From positions 124,001-188,000 of the forward strand of contig NZ_BDBM01000007.1 of NCBI RefSeq assembly GCF_001612985.1: a stretch of DNA of 64,000 nucleotides. The letters are read 5' to 3'. Source of the DNA: Nocardia gamkensis NBRC 108242 (GTDB lineage: Bacteria > Actinomycetota > Actinomycetes > Mycobacteriales > Mycobacteriaceae). Shown one piece after another: positions 23,124 through 31,082 of this stretch (the stretch's first letter is position 1; each line of letters opens with the position of its first letter). A program made the translations under genes and the position numbers. The notes under the pieces were generated by a model. It was not told the DNA's origin. It made no database searches and worked only from the letters and a program-made list of their open reading frames with translations.

Positions 23124-24518
23124 TCAGTACTCGCGGCGATGCGGGACGAACTCCAGGGTGAGCAGGGCGGCGGCCGCGATCACCACCTCCCGCCAGCGGA
23201 CCAGGACGTAGCGCTGATGCGACAGCGCATGGAACTTCCGCAGGAAGCGGTAGAGCGATTCCAGCCGGATCAGCGGATCGGCCAGGTGTGCCAGCACATA
23301 GAACAGGGTGGCCGTGCGCGATTTGTCCTTTTCGGCGAACAGTTCCGGGAACGGCGCGAAGGCCAGGGAGATCCGCTGGATGTCATGCGCCGCGGCGTAG
23401 TCGACCAAGTCGACGATCATGCGTTCATCCAGTCCGTTGGGCGCGTCCTTGCGCCGCCACGGGACGTCCAGGCTCAGTTCCCGCCCACGCCCGGAAATGC
23501 CGTAGCGCTGGAAGCCGACGGGACTGCCGTCCGCGTCGTTGGCGATGACCACCAGCATGTTCGGATTCCGCCCGTCGAGCAGATGGTCCAGGATCATCGA
23601 GAAGCCACGGGTCTGCCTGCCGCGGCGCCATTCGTCGACGATGGCCAGCAGTTCCTCGCGCCGCTCAGGGGTGAGGGCGGACTCGTACACCACCTCGGTG
23701 GTGACGCCGAAATTCCTGGTGCGGCTCACGGCTTGGCGCAGGTTGCGGTACTTGCGTCCGACGAGGTTGAACCGCTCCACGTCGATCGCCACGTCGCGGC
23801 CGATCGGCACCGCGCGCAGCCCGCGATGCTCCAGTGCCCACACCTGCCATAGTTCGGCCAGTTCCGGGCTCGCGCCCAGCACGGCGACGCGCCAGCCATG
23901 GTTGACCGCGAAGTCGGAGAACGCCGCGACCAGTTCGGGGAATGCCGCGCGATCGCCGATCGGGTCGCCCGCGACGACGGCGATGCCGAAGCGGGTGCGG
24001 TAGCCGATGGCGGCGGTCGAGGACGTGTTGAAGAAATAGGCTTTGGACGAGTGCAGGGCGAAGGGGGCCAGCGGGTCGCCCTCGGTGCGGCCGACCAGTT
24101 CGGCCACCCGATACACCTCGCCTGGCTGCGGTCTACCGGTGCGCGGCAGCACTACGACGAATCCGGTGGCCGCCAGCAGGACGAATCCGGCGTCGGCGTG
24201 CTCGGCGCGGTAGGCGAGATGCGCGACGGCGAGCACCAGCACCGCGGCGGTGACGTGCGGAAGCGTGATCGGCCTGCGCAGGTGCAGTCCGCGTGCGACG
24301 AACACCCCGGACAGCGCGACCCCGACGAACCACCCGTGATCGGCGCCCTCTTGCGAGGTCGTGTTCGACTCGTAGGCCAGGATCACCGCGATCAACAGCG
24401 CCGTCGTGATCAGTGCGGCGCGCGTGCCGGGAGTGGTGGTGAAGGCGGCTGCCCGGTAGCCGCCGAGTGTGGTGGCGCGCAGCGTGCGCGAGCTGGAGGT
24501 TCCCTGACCGTCAGGCAC
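23124..24518 (-). CDS. Membrane protein with phosphatidylglycerol lysyltransferase-type (DUF2156) domain
   Basis: 464 residues from GTG 24518. Three hydrophobic helices (about 34-50, 63-75, 88-103 and a further short one near 113-125) are followed by a large cytosolic GNAT-like DUF2156 domain (about 135-440). Characteristic phrases are SSKAYFFNTSSTAAIGYRTR, VVAGDPIGDRAAFPELVAAF, GRKYRNLRQAVSRT and VGFQRYGISGRGRELSLDVP. This domain is shared with MprF/LysX-type enzymes that transfer aminoacyl groups from tRNA to phospholipids. The specific product is unknown. A typical mycobacterial LysX also carries a LysRS domain, which is absent here. Confidence 0.85.
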   Translation of the reverse strand: MPDGQGTSSSRTLRATTLGGYRAAAFTTTPGTRAALITTALLIAVILAYESNTTSQEGADHGWFVGVALSGVFVARGLHLRRPITLPHVTAAVLVLAVAHLAYRAEHADAGFVLLAATGFVVVLPRTGRPQPGEVYRVAELVGRTEGDPLAPFALHSSKAYFFNTSSTAAIGYRTRFGIAVVAGDPIGDRAAFPELVAAFSDFAVNHGWRVAVLGASPELAELWQVWALEHRGLRAVPIGRDVAIDVERFNLVGRKYRNLRQAVSRTRNFGVTTEVVYESALTPERREELLAIVDEWRRGRQTRGFSMILDHLLDGRNPNMLVVIANDADGSPVGFQRYGISGRGRELSLDVPWRRKDAPNGLDERMIVDLVDYAAAHDIQRISLAFAPFPELFAEKDKSRTATLFYVLAHLADPLIRLESLYRFLRKFHALSHQRYVLVRWREVVIAAAALLTLEFVPHRREY

Positions 24519-25113
24519 GATCGGGCTCCGCCCTACCCTCGTGCTCCGCTACCCACGACAGCTTCGCCATGGTGGTCCTCCACATGATCGCCTACCGAAC
24601 ACACTATGCGGCCCCCCTGGTCCAGGGGAAACACCTTTTCGAAACCAGCCGGTAGGCGGCACGAACCAAGGCATCACAGACCAACGGCGCCCCACGGCAA
24701 ACATCGGATGAATCTTGTTTATTCCTGGAAGGGTTTCGCGGCGATGTCCGTCGCGCGGTGACGCGGGCGGCCGGCTCGTCGCCGCGACGATCCGGCCGCC
24801 GAAGATCGCCGCGGTCGGGCGTGCGAGCGGTCCGCCCATGCGGTAGCCGATCGCGGCCAGTGGTGCGAGTGCGACGAACTTCGAGCGCGTCCCTCGGATG
24901 CGCGCCGATTGCCCGAATGGCGTCATAGGCTCGTGTCGGAGAATCGGAAATTCAACTCTATTTCCTTCTCCGCCGGGCGATTTCGGACATTTGCGAGCGA
25001 ATTGCCGATTTATCGGCGTGTATCCGAGCTTTTCCTCTTTCTCGTTGTCATGCTCAGTGCCTGGCTGCTCCGAACCAACCGCCTGATGAGTGGGCGCGAC
25101 GAGAGGTCCGACT
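24519..25113. other. 595-bp gap without recognised gene
   Basis: This stretch holds the promoters of the divergent genes on either side. Several open frames exist, but none has a family signature or sensible start. A locally AT-richer stretch at about 24930-25040 may be promoter DNA of the lipoprotein gene. Confidence 0.35.
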
Positions 25114-25623
25114 GTGAAACTGAGCTGGATGGTGATTCCCACGCTGGTCGCCGCCGCTGTGTCCGGATGTTCCGACGACACTTCGGCGAGTGAGGCGGCG
25201 ACCGCGACGAGTACCGTCGCCGCCCCGAGCGTTCCGGCGACGACGACCGGGGCGCGCGACGAGGAAGTGGCAGACAGCGGTATCCGGATATTGCTGGGCG
25301 AATCGAAGAAAGTTCCGGTGCCCCCCGATGTGGTGCTCGATATTCGCGCGCCTGTCGCATGGGGGCAGGCTGCCAACGGTATTCGCTGCACGGTGACCGA
25401 CAGTTCCGGGCGGAATGAAGATCTGCGCTCGTCGGACGCGAAGAAGACGGAGGCGTTCGGCGGGACGGAGTGGGTGACGGTGTGGACGTTCTCCTCCGTG
25501 CCGAACAGCGACGTCACCGTAGGTTGCCGGGACCCGGAATCGAAGATCGCCGCGGACCATCGTGAGCCGTACCTGCGGGTCGTGCCGCGCGTGATCGTCC
25601 CGATCGCTGCGCCGCAGCGCTGA
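25114..25623 (+). CDS. Predicted lipoprotein
   Basis: About 169 residues from GTG 25114 with GAGAGGTCC upstream. The N-terminus KLSWMVIPTLVAAAVSGC is a lipoprotein signal with lipobox V-S-G-C, so the cysteine should be lipidated and the protein anchored outside. A Ser/Thr/Ala-rich linker precedes a domain of about 110 residues with two cysteines (IRCTVTD and VGCRDPE). Proteins like this in Nocardia are of unknown function. It is convergent with the monooxygenase gene. Confidence 0.75.
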   Translation: MKLSWMVIPTLVAAAVSGCSDDTSASEAATATSTVAAPSVPATTTGARDEEVADSGIRILLGESKKVPVPPDVVLDIRAPVAWGQAANGIRCTVTDSSGRNEDLRSSDAKKTEAFGGTEWVTVWTFSSVPNSDVTVGCRDPESKIAADHREPYLRVVPRVIVPIAAPQR

Positions 25624-25639
25624 TCCCGCGGCCGTCCGC

Positions 25640-26806
25640 TCAGGCGGCGCGCACGGCGACCGGCCGGTAGACCCGGGACGCCAGGGTCTGGAGCACCATC
25701 AGGCGGGTCAGCTGGTTGCGCAACCAGATGTGGCCGCCCGTGGCCGGAATCAGCATGGAACTGCTCGCCCGTACCGAGCGCTGTGCCCGCAGTACCGTGG
25801 GCCGCAGGGTTTGTTCATAGCGGTGGAAGGCGATCCGATGGTCGCCGCCCGCGGCGGCGAGTTCCGTCGCGAGCAGGTGTGCGCCTTCGATGGCCAGCGC
25901 CGCGCCCGCGCCGGATAGCAGGGTCGCGCAGTACCCGGCGTCACCGACCAGGGCGACCCGTCCGCTCGACCAGGCAGGCAGGCGGACCTGGCTCACCGCG
26001 TCGAAGTAGAAGCCGTCGTCGGCGGTGGCCTGCTCGAGCAACGCGGGCACCTGCCAGGCTCGGTCGTCGAAATACGCGCTCAGCAGGGCTTTCTGGGCGT
26101 TCTCGTCGCGGTGGTCGACATCCAGCACGCGAGCCTCCCGGAAGGCGAAGAACGCCGTGGCGCCGTCGTGCGCCCCCGATCGGTAGACGCCCGCCACCTT
26201 ACCCGGCGTGTTGTAGAGGGTCACCGCGTGCGGGCGTCCGAGACCGGCGTCGACGCGGGCGGTGGCGAAGTACACGCCGAGGTGATGCAGCGCGTCGGCC
26301 TCCGGCGTTACGGCCAGATTCCTGGTCCGCGAATGCAATCCGTCGGCGCCGATGACCAGGTCGAACTCGGCCTGCTTGCCGCTGTCGAAGGTCACCTCAA
26401 CGGCGTCCGGGCGCTGGGTGATCGCGGCGATCGAATCGCCGAAGGTGAACTCGACGTCGTCGGCGGTCGCCTCGTACAGCACCTGGGCCAGGTCGCCGCG
26501 CATGATCTCGATGTCACCGTCGGCGTTGAAGATACGCGTACTCATCCCGGCGACGCGGCGATCGGCCGCGTCGACGAACGTCAGCTCGCGGATGTCGGTG
26601 GCCCGTTCGCGCAACGTCGGCAGTACGCCCATCCGCTCCGCGATCCGTACCGAGGACCCCCGGATGTCGACGCCGTTGCCACCAGGGCGCAGTGCCGGGC
26701 TGCGCTCGACCACGGTGGGCCGGAAGCCGTTGCGCACCAGCCAGTACGCGAGCGTCGGTCCGGCGATGCTCGCGCCGGAGATGAGGATGCGGGGATCGTG
26801 CGCCAT
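25640..26806 (-). CDS. FAD-dependent monooxygenase
   Basis: 388 residues from ATG 26806, which has GGAGG upstream. The N-terminal FAD motif is ILISGASIAGPTLAYWLVRN, the DG motif region is DLVIGADGLHSRTRN, and the ribityl-binding VALVGDAGYCATLLSGAGAA lies near 280-300. This order is typical of class A aromatic hydroxylase-like flavoproteins, including TetX-like and PHBH-like groups. The substrate is not inferable. It is divergent from the TetR-type gene at 26894, with two operator palindromes in the gap, so it is the likely target of that regulator. Confidence 0.92.
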   Translation of the reverse strand: MAHDPRILISGASIAGPTLAYWLVRNGFRPTVVERSPALRPGGNGVDIRGSSVRIAERMGVLPTLRERATDIRELTFVDAADRRVAGMSTRIFNADGDIEIMRGDLAQVLYEATADDVEFTFGDSIAAITQRPDAVEVTFDSGKQAEFDLVIGADGLHSRTRNLAVTPEADALHHLGVYFATARVDAGLGRPHAVTLYNTPGKVAGVYRSGAHDGATAFFAFREARVLDVDHRDENAQKALLSAYFDDRAWQVPALLEQATADDGFYFDAVSQVRLPAWSSGRVALVGDAGYCATLLSGAGAALAIEGAHLLATELAAAGGDHRIAFHRYEQTLRPTVLRAQRSVRASSSMLIPATGGHIWLRNQLTRLMVLQTLASRVYRPVAVRAA

Positions 26807-26824
26807 GAGTGCCTCCGTTGTATC

Positions 26825-26874
26825 GACTGACCGTTGGTCAGTCATGAATGTAAGACACTGACCATCGGTCAGTC
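26825..26874. promoter_or_regulatory. Two TetR-type palindromes between monooxygenase and tetR
   Basis: Site 1 is GACTGACC (26825-26832) GTT GGTCAGTC (26836-26843). Site 2 is ACTGACC (26857-26863) ATC GGTCAGT (26867-26873). Both share the ACTGACC-N3-GGTCAGT core and are about 31 bp apart centre to centre, roughly three helical turns. They cover the promoters of the divergent genes. Confidence 0.85.
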
Positions 26875-26893
26875 AACGGGTAGGATCCGAGGC

Positions 26894-27595
26894 GTGAGCG
26901 ACGAGACGACCACCCGCGCGCGCATCCTCGAGGTGGCCATGGACCTGTTCGGGACGCATGGTTATCACCGCACCTCGGTGCGCGCGATCGCCGAGCAACT
27001 GGGCATTTCCAAGGCGGGTGTGCTCTATCACTATCCGAGCAAGTACGACATCCTCGCGGGCTTGGCGGAGCCGTTCCTCGCGGCGATGGAGCGCACCGTC
27101 GCCGAGGCGGGCGATCCCGATCCGTGCGAGGCGCGCCGCCGGGTGGTCGAAGGGTTGCTCGATGTCTTCCTCGCCCATCGCTACCTGCTGCGGCTCAACG
27201 TCCGCGATCTGGCGCTGGCCGCTCCCGGTAGCATCTTCGAGCGGTTCAGCAAGGTCATGATGCAGGCGAACATCCTGGTCGCGGGCCCGGACGCCAGCTT
27301 CGCCGAGCGCGTTCGCGCCACCCAGGCGGTGGCGGGGCTCAGCGATCCGGTGGTGTTGTACGCCGAGGCTCCGGTCGACCAGTTGCGTTCGGAGGTGCTG
27401 GAAGGGGTGCGTCTGTTGTTGGCGCCCGCGGACCGGACGCCGCCCGCGGCCGCGTCCAGGGGGCGGCCGATGGCACTGAGCCCGCAGCAGGTCGAACTCG
27501 CGCGGCGGCGGCACGACGCGGAGGGGCGTGGCGTCGCCGAAATTGCCAGGGAACTCGGTGTCTCGCGGGCGACGCTCTACCGCTATCTCAAATAA
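26894..27595 (+). CDS. TetR-family regulator with an additional C-terminal resolvase-type HTH
   Basis: 233 residues from GTG 26894. The N-terminal TetR HTH (about 6-52) reads ARILEVAMDLFGTHGYHRTS and ISKAGVLYHYPSKYDILAGL. The central helices form the usual ligand domain. After an Ala/Pro linker, the last 40 residues (GRPMALSPQQVELARRRHDA, GVAEIARELGVSRATLYRYL) form a complete Hin/resolvase-type HTH. Having a DNA-binding domain at each end is unusual for TetR proteins. The divergent monooxygenase gene and the paired operators mark its target. Confidence 0.9.
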   Translation: MSDETTTRARILEVAMDLFGTHGYHRTSVRAIAEQLGISKAGVLYHYPSKYDILAGLAEPFLAAMERTVAEAGDPDPCEARRRVVEGLLDVFLAHRYLLRLNVRDLALAAPGSIFERFSKVMMQANILVAGPDASFAERVRATQAVAGLSDPVVLYAEAPVDQLRSEVLEGVRLLLAPADRTPPAAASRGRPMALSPQQVELARRRHDAEGRGVAEIARELGVSRATLYRYLK

Positions 27596-27669
27596 CGGCG
27601 TATTTTGAGACAATATTTTTGAGACGCCGCGCGCGCGTGGTCGGTGGTCCGGAGGGTAGCGTCGGTGTC

Positions 27670-28374
27670 ATGAACGATGCCGCCTACCGCGAGCGGCCGG
27701 CGCGGTACGAGGGCGCCGTGCTGTGGATCAAGACCGTCGATGGCGGTGGCACGGCGCTGCCGGTGCTGCCCGACGGCTGCATGGATCTGATCTGGATGGA
27801 CGGCCGGTTGGTCGTCGCGGGGCCCGACACCCGCGCCCACCACCCCGGTGGGATCCCGGGTGATCGGTACGTCGGCATCCGGTTCTTTCCGGGTACCGCA
27901 CCCGCGTGGCTGGGCGTTCCGGCGCGCGAGTTGCGCAACCGGCGGGTCGAATTGGCTCAGCTGTGGCCATCGGCTGTGGTCCGGCCGCTGGTCGATCGGA
28001 TCGCGGCCGCCGACGATCGGGCGGCAGCGCTGGAACGCCTCGTGCAGTGGCGCGCGGCCGAGACCGAGCCGGCCGATCCGCTCATCCGGAAGGTGGTCGG
28101 CGCGCTCGACGCCGGATGGCCGGTGGCGGCGGTCGCCGACGCGGCCGGACTGGGGGAACGGACCTTGCACCGCCGTTCCCTGGACGCCTTCGGCTACGGT
28201 CCGAAAACCCTCGCGAGGGTGTTGCGTCTGCAACGCGCGCTGGCGGTGGCGCGCAGCGGCGTGCCGCTCGCCGACACCGCGATGCGGGCCGGATTCGCCG
28301 ACCAAGCGCACCTCTCCCGCGAGGTGCGCGCGCTGGCGGGAATTCCGTTGGGCGGCCTTCTCGTCGAGTCGTGA
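27670..28374 (+). CDS. AraC-family transcriptional regulator
   Basis: About 234 residues from ATG 27670. The N-terminal half carries LPVLPDGCMDLIWMDGRLVV and GDRYVGIRFFPGTAP, as in the DUF6597-type sensor domain of AraC regulators. The C-terminal half is an AraC HTH pair: VAAVADAAGLGERTLHRRSL, RVLRLQRALAVARSG and MRAGFADQAHLSREVRALAG. It faces the VOC gene at 28500, which is convergent and close, a common partner arrangement. Confidence 0.88.
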   Translation: MNDAAYRERPARYEGAVLWIKTVDGGGTALPVLPDGCMDLIWMDGRLVVAGPDTRAHHPGGIPGDRYVGIRFFPGTAPAWLGVPARELRNRRVELAQLWPSAVVRPLVDRIAAADDRAAALERLVQWRAAETEPADPLIRKVVGALDAGWPVAAVADAAGLGERTLHRRSLDAFGYGPKTLARVLRLQRALAVARSGVPLADTAMRAGFADQAHLSREVRALAGIPLGGLLVES

Positions 28375-28499
28375 CCACGTCGACGCGCGCAGGCTGGTCG
28401 CTGTCCCGGGATGCATCGGACCGGTCGAGACGGCGTACGCGGCGGATTTCGCCGGGAAGCGTGTCCGGCTCCGTCTCGCGCCGGGCGGGCGGATGTGGC

Positions 28500-28904
28500 T
28501 CAGCTGCTCGCGGCCGGAAGAGCGGCGTACAGGTCGACGCCGTTGCCATCCGGATCCTGCACCACCGCGTAGCGCTGCCCCCAGAACGCGTCCCACGGTT
28601 TCAGCTCGCCGTGATACCCGGCATCCACGAGTTCGGCGTACACGGCGTCGACCTCCGTGGGATCGGCGCAGCGAAAAGCGACTGCGAGACGGCCAGCGCC
28701 GGTCGGGGGCCGCCAGCCGGTGTGGAACGACTCGATGACGGCTTCGGTGTCCAGTGTGAGCCGCATGCCGTTGGGCAGCGCCGCCTCGGCATGCCCTTCC
28801 TGCTCGGATCCCTCCGGGAAGGCGAGCCCGAGGCGGCGGTAGAAGGCCACCGAGGCGGCCATATCGCTGACGACGATGCCGATGACGTCGAGTTGTGGTG
28901 TCAT
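28500..28904 (-). CDS. VOC-family (glyoxalase/bleomycin-resistance fold) protein
   Basis: The 134-residue protein consists of two beta-alpha-beta-beta-beta modules. DVIGIVVSDMAASVAFYRRL is the first, and LAVAFRCADPTEVDAVYAEL then WGQRYAVVQDPDGNGVDLYA is the second. D-P-D-G-N-G is the usual final turn of VOC proteins. Function could be a glyoxalase-like isomerase, a dioxygenase or a drug-binding protein. It is convergent with the AraC gene, and its start ATG 28904 follows no strong ribosome site. Confidence 0.9.
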   Translation of the reverse strand: MTPQLDVIGIVVSDMAASVAFYRRLGLAFPEGSEQEGHAEAALPNGMRLTLDTEAVIESFHTGWRPPTGAGRLAVAFRCADPTEVDAVYAELVDAGYHGELKPWDAFWGQRYAVVQDPDGNGVDLYAALPAASS

Positions 28905-28958
28905 ACCGGCAGCGTAGGCAGCGGCGTGCGGACGCGTCTTGAACGAATCGGACAGCGC

Positions 28959-29372
28959 CTAGCGTGCGGGCGCGGGGACCAATTCGGCGATCAGGTTCTC
29001 CACCAGGATGCGGATGTGGTCGCGGATGGTGCGCACCACGTCGAGGGACTGGTCCGCGGGGTCCGGCAGCATCCAGTCGCGGTAGCTGATGCCGGGGAAG
29101 AACGGGCAGGCGTCGCCCGCGCCCATGGTGACCACCACATCGGAGATGCCGATCGCGTCCATCGTGAGCGGCTTGGGGGCGTGGCCGGAGATGTCGATGC
29201 CGATCTCGGCCATGGCGTCCACCACCGTGGCGTTCAGGGCATCGGCCGGCGCGCTGCCCGCCGATCGCACGTCGAACCGGTCACCCGCGAGGGCGGTGAG
29301 GAACCCGGCAGCCATCTGCGAGCGGCCCGCGTTGTGCTCGCAGACGAACAGCACACTGGGCTTGTGGGACAT
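28959..29372 (-). CDS. arsC: Low-molecular-weight-phosphatase-type arsenate reductase
   Basis: 137 residues from ATG 29372 with AAAGG upstream. The P-loop is VLFVCEHNAGRSQMA (Cys-x5-Arg-Ser), and the later DVVVTMGAGDACPFFPG and YRDWMLPDPADQS are diagnostic of thioredoxin-coupled ArsC. The second cysteine of the relay (ACPFFPG) is present. It reduces arsenate to arsenite. No ars efflux gene or ArsR regulator lies next to it, so it may serve in a dispersed arsenic regulon. Confidence 0.93.
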   Translation of the reverse strand: MSHKPSVLFVCEHNAGRSQMAAGFLTALAGDRFDVRSAGSAPADALNATVVDAMAEIGIDISGHAPKPLTMDAIGISDVVVTMGAGDACPFFPGISYRDWMLPDPADQSLDVVRTIRDHIRILVENLIAELVPAPAR

Positions 29373-29602
29373 GGGAACGCCTTTCGAGGTGCAAGGTGGA
29401 GCATAAGTGTGCTGGCCGTCCGGCCGCGGTGAACCGAAACGCTTTCCTAGCGTACGAGATACGTATACCAGCGCGCCGCGAAGCGTTACGGCGCGACGTG
29501 CTCTCGCGGGTGGGCGCGTACGGTGACCGCAGGTCACAGGCCCGAATCCGTTATCACGCAGCTTTTGCGGCGCCTCGGGTCGCCGTTCGCGCCGCCAACA
29601 CG

Positions 29603-29636
29603 CGTACCCCGGTCGACGAGGGTCGACCGGGGTACG
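29603..29636. terminator. 15-bp perfect GC-rich hairpin
   Basis: CGTACCCCGGTCGAC (29603-29617) pairs perfectly with GTCGACCGGGGTACG (29622-29636) around GAGG. It lies 78 bp beyond the stop of the oxygenase gene (minus strand) and upstream of arsC. There is no T run, but long GC stems like this commonly act as terminators in high-GC actinobacteria. The rest of the 340-bp gap holds no gene. Confidence 0.5.
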
Positions 29637-29713
29637 GGCAGTGTCGGCGAATGGGATCGGGTCGCCCCGGCCCACCGACCGTGGTCACCCGGAAGCGGTT
29701 TGCCGGGAACGGG

Positions 29714-30625
29714 TCAGATCGGACGCAGGTCGATCATCTTGCGCAGCCGCTGCCGGTCGCGTTCCAGGCGGCGTGCTTCGTAGGCGATCGGGAAGTAGCG
29801 CAGGCGCTCCGGCAGCAGCGGGACCAGTCGCGCGATCAGCCAGCCGAGCACGCGCAGCTTGCGTTCGTCGGCCGCGGTCCAGGTCAGCCCGAGCTTGCGC
29901 CGCGCGACCTCGGGCGTGGTGCCGACCGTCACGAAGTACTGGAGCCAGCCGATCGGCGCCACCGCCGCCTTCCAGGCGGGACGCAGCGCGCGCGGCAGCT
30001 GCTTCGGCGGAGCGACGGAGCGGATCACCCGCAGGTAGTCGCGCGCGGTGTCGGTGGCGACCAGGTGGTTGGCGACGGTGTCTTCGAAGAACTTCTCGAA
30101 CTCGGTGTAGTTCGCGGGGATCTCCTTGGGCGCCACCGAGAAATTGCGCAACAGCTGCAACGTCTCCTGGAAGTACGCCTCTTTGTCCGCCGCGGTGAGC
30201 GGGCGCTTGGCGAAGTACTTGGCGCTCTCGGTGAAGGCGAAGGTTCCGGTGTGCAGCACCCAGGCCCACGGGGCGCTGGACAGCGCGGTGTGCCGGACGC
30301 CGTTGGCGTCGGTCGTGTTCAGCGACGCGTGCAGTTCGCGCAGGCGGTCGGCCTCGGCCAGCGCTTCCTCGCCGCCGTAGACCCACATCATCACCGACGC
30401 CAGGCTGCGCATCGCGCGACCCATGGGATCGGTGCGGAAGGTGGAGTACTCGTCCACCACCGCGGAGATGGTCGGCTCCATGGTTTGCAGCAGGAAGGCA
30501 GAGCCCGCCGTGAGGGAGAAGGTGACAAGGCCGGTCTGCTCCCACATCTGTGTCCCCGGTTCGATCGGGCGGCGGGGCGGCAGCGTTCGCGCGCCGGTGG
30601 ATTCGCGTGCGACGGACGCGGTCAT
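29714..30625 (-). CDS. MpaB-family (DUF2236) oxygenase
   Basis: The 303-residue protein has the DUF2236 signature: TGLVTFSLTAGSAFLLQTME, MGRAMRSLASVMMWVYGG, ELHASLNTTDANGVRHTALS, then PWAWVLHTGTFAFTESAKYF and the late AVAPIGWLQYFVTVGTTPEV. The conserved histidines that bind heme in this group (for example in latex-clearing-type and MpaB oxygenases) fall in WAWVLHTG and NHLVATD. Such proteins are frequent in Nocardia and Mycobacterium. The substrate is unknown. Confidence 0.9.
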   Translation of the reverse strand: MTASVARESTGARTLPPRRPIEPGTQMWEQTGLVTFSLTAGSAFLLQTMEPTISAVVDEYSTFRTDPMGRAMRSLASVMMWVYGGEEALAEADRLRELHASLNTTDANGVRHTALSSAPWAWVLHTGTFAFTESAKYFAKRPLTAADKEAYFQETLQLLRNFSVAPKEIPANYTEFEKFFEDTVANHLVATDTARDYLRVIRSVAPPKQLPRALRPAWKAAVAPIGWLQYFVTVGTTPEVARRKLGLTWTAADERKLRVLGWLIARLVPLLPERLRYFPIAYEARRLERDRQRLRKMIDLRPI

Positions 30626-30736
30626 CGTGATCTCCCTTGATCGGCCGAACTCAATACAATGAGATGATAACCCTACAAGTCTCTCATCGTCTATCCATGA
30701 TCGGCGATCTCGGCGCTGCCCTTAGGCTGTGCGGAT

Positions 30737-31051
30737 ATGACGACCGAGTGGCGCGGTCGTGACGGCCGCATCCTCGAGTCGGCCACCGTGATGTTCGGGC
30801 AGCAGCTGGACCGCCGCACCATGACCAAGGCCGCGCTCGCCGCGCAGACGAGCGACGTCTTCCTGGCGATCGGCGCGTCGTTGCAGGTCGAGCCCGCCGC
30901 GTCGATGTGCTCCGTCGCGGTGGAGAACGGCGCGGATCTGGTCATCGTGAACGCCGAGCCGACGCCCTACGACGACCTGGCCACCGAGATCATCCGCGAA
31001 CCCATCGGCACGGCCGTGCCCCGCCTGGTCGCGGAGATTCTCGCCGCGTGA
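30737..31051 (+). pseudogene. C-terminal remnant of a sirtuin (Sir2) deacylase
   Basis: The 104-residue frame reads ESATVMFGQQLD, then DVFLAIGASLQVEPAASM, VAVENGADLVIVNAEPTPYD and EIIREPIGTAVPRLVAEI. These are the C-terminal Rossmann half of class III sirtuins. The N-terminal half with GAGxS, the catalytic histidine and the zinc cysteines is absent, and no sirtuin sequence is found upstream. It can therefore not deacylate. Codon bias is still that of the host, so truncation may be recent. Confidence 0.75.
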
Positions 31052-31082
31052 CCGCGGCGGCGTTGGGTGCGGTGAGCCGGGT

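Noticed and set aside
22038..23852. 604-codon open frame on the plus strand
   Set aside because: Antisense to the PLP-lyase and DUF2156 genes; low-complexity translation.
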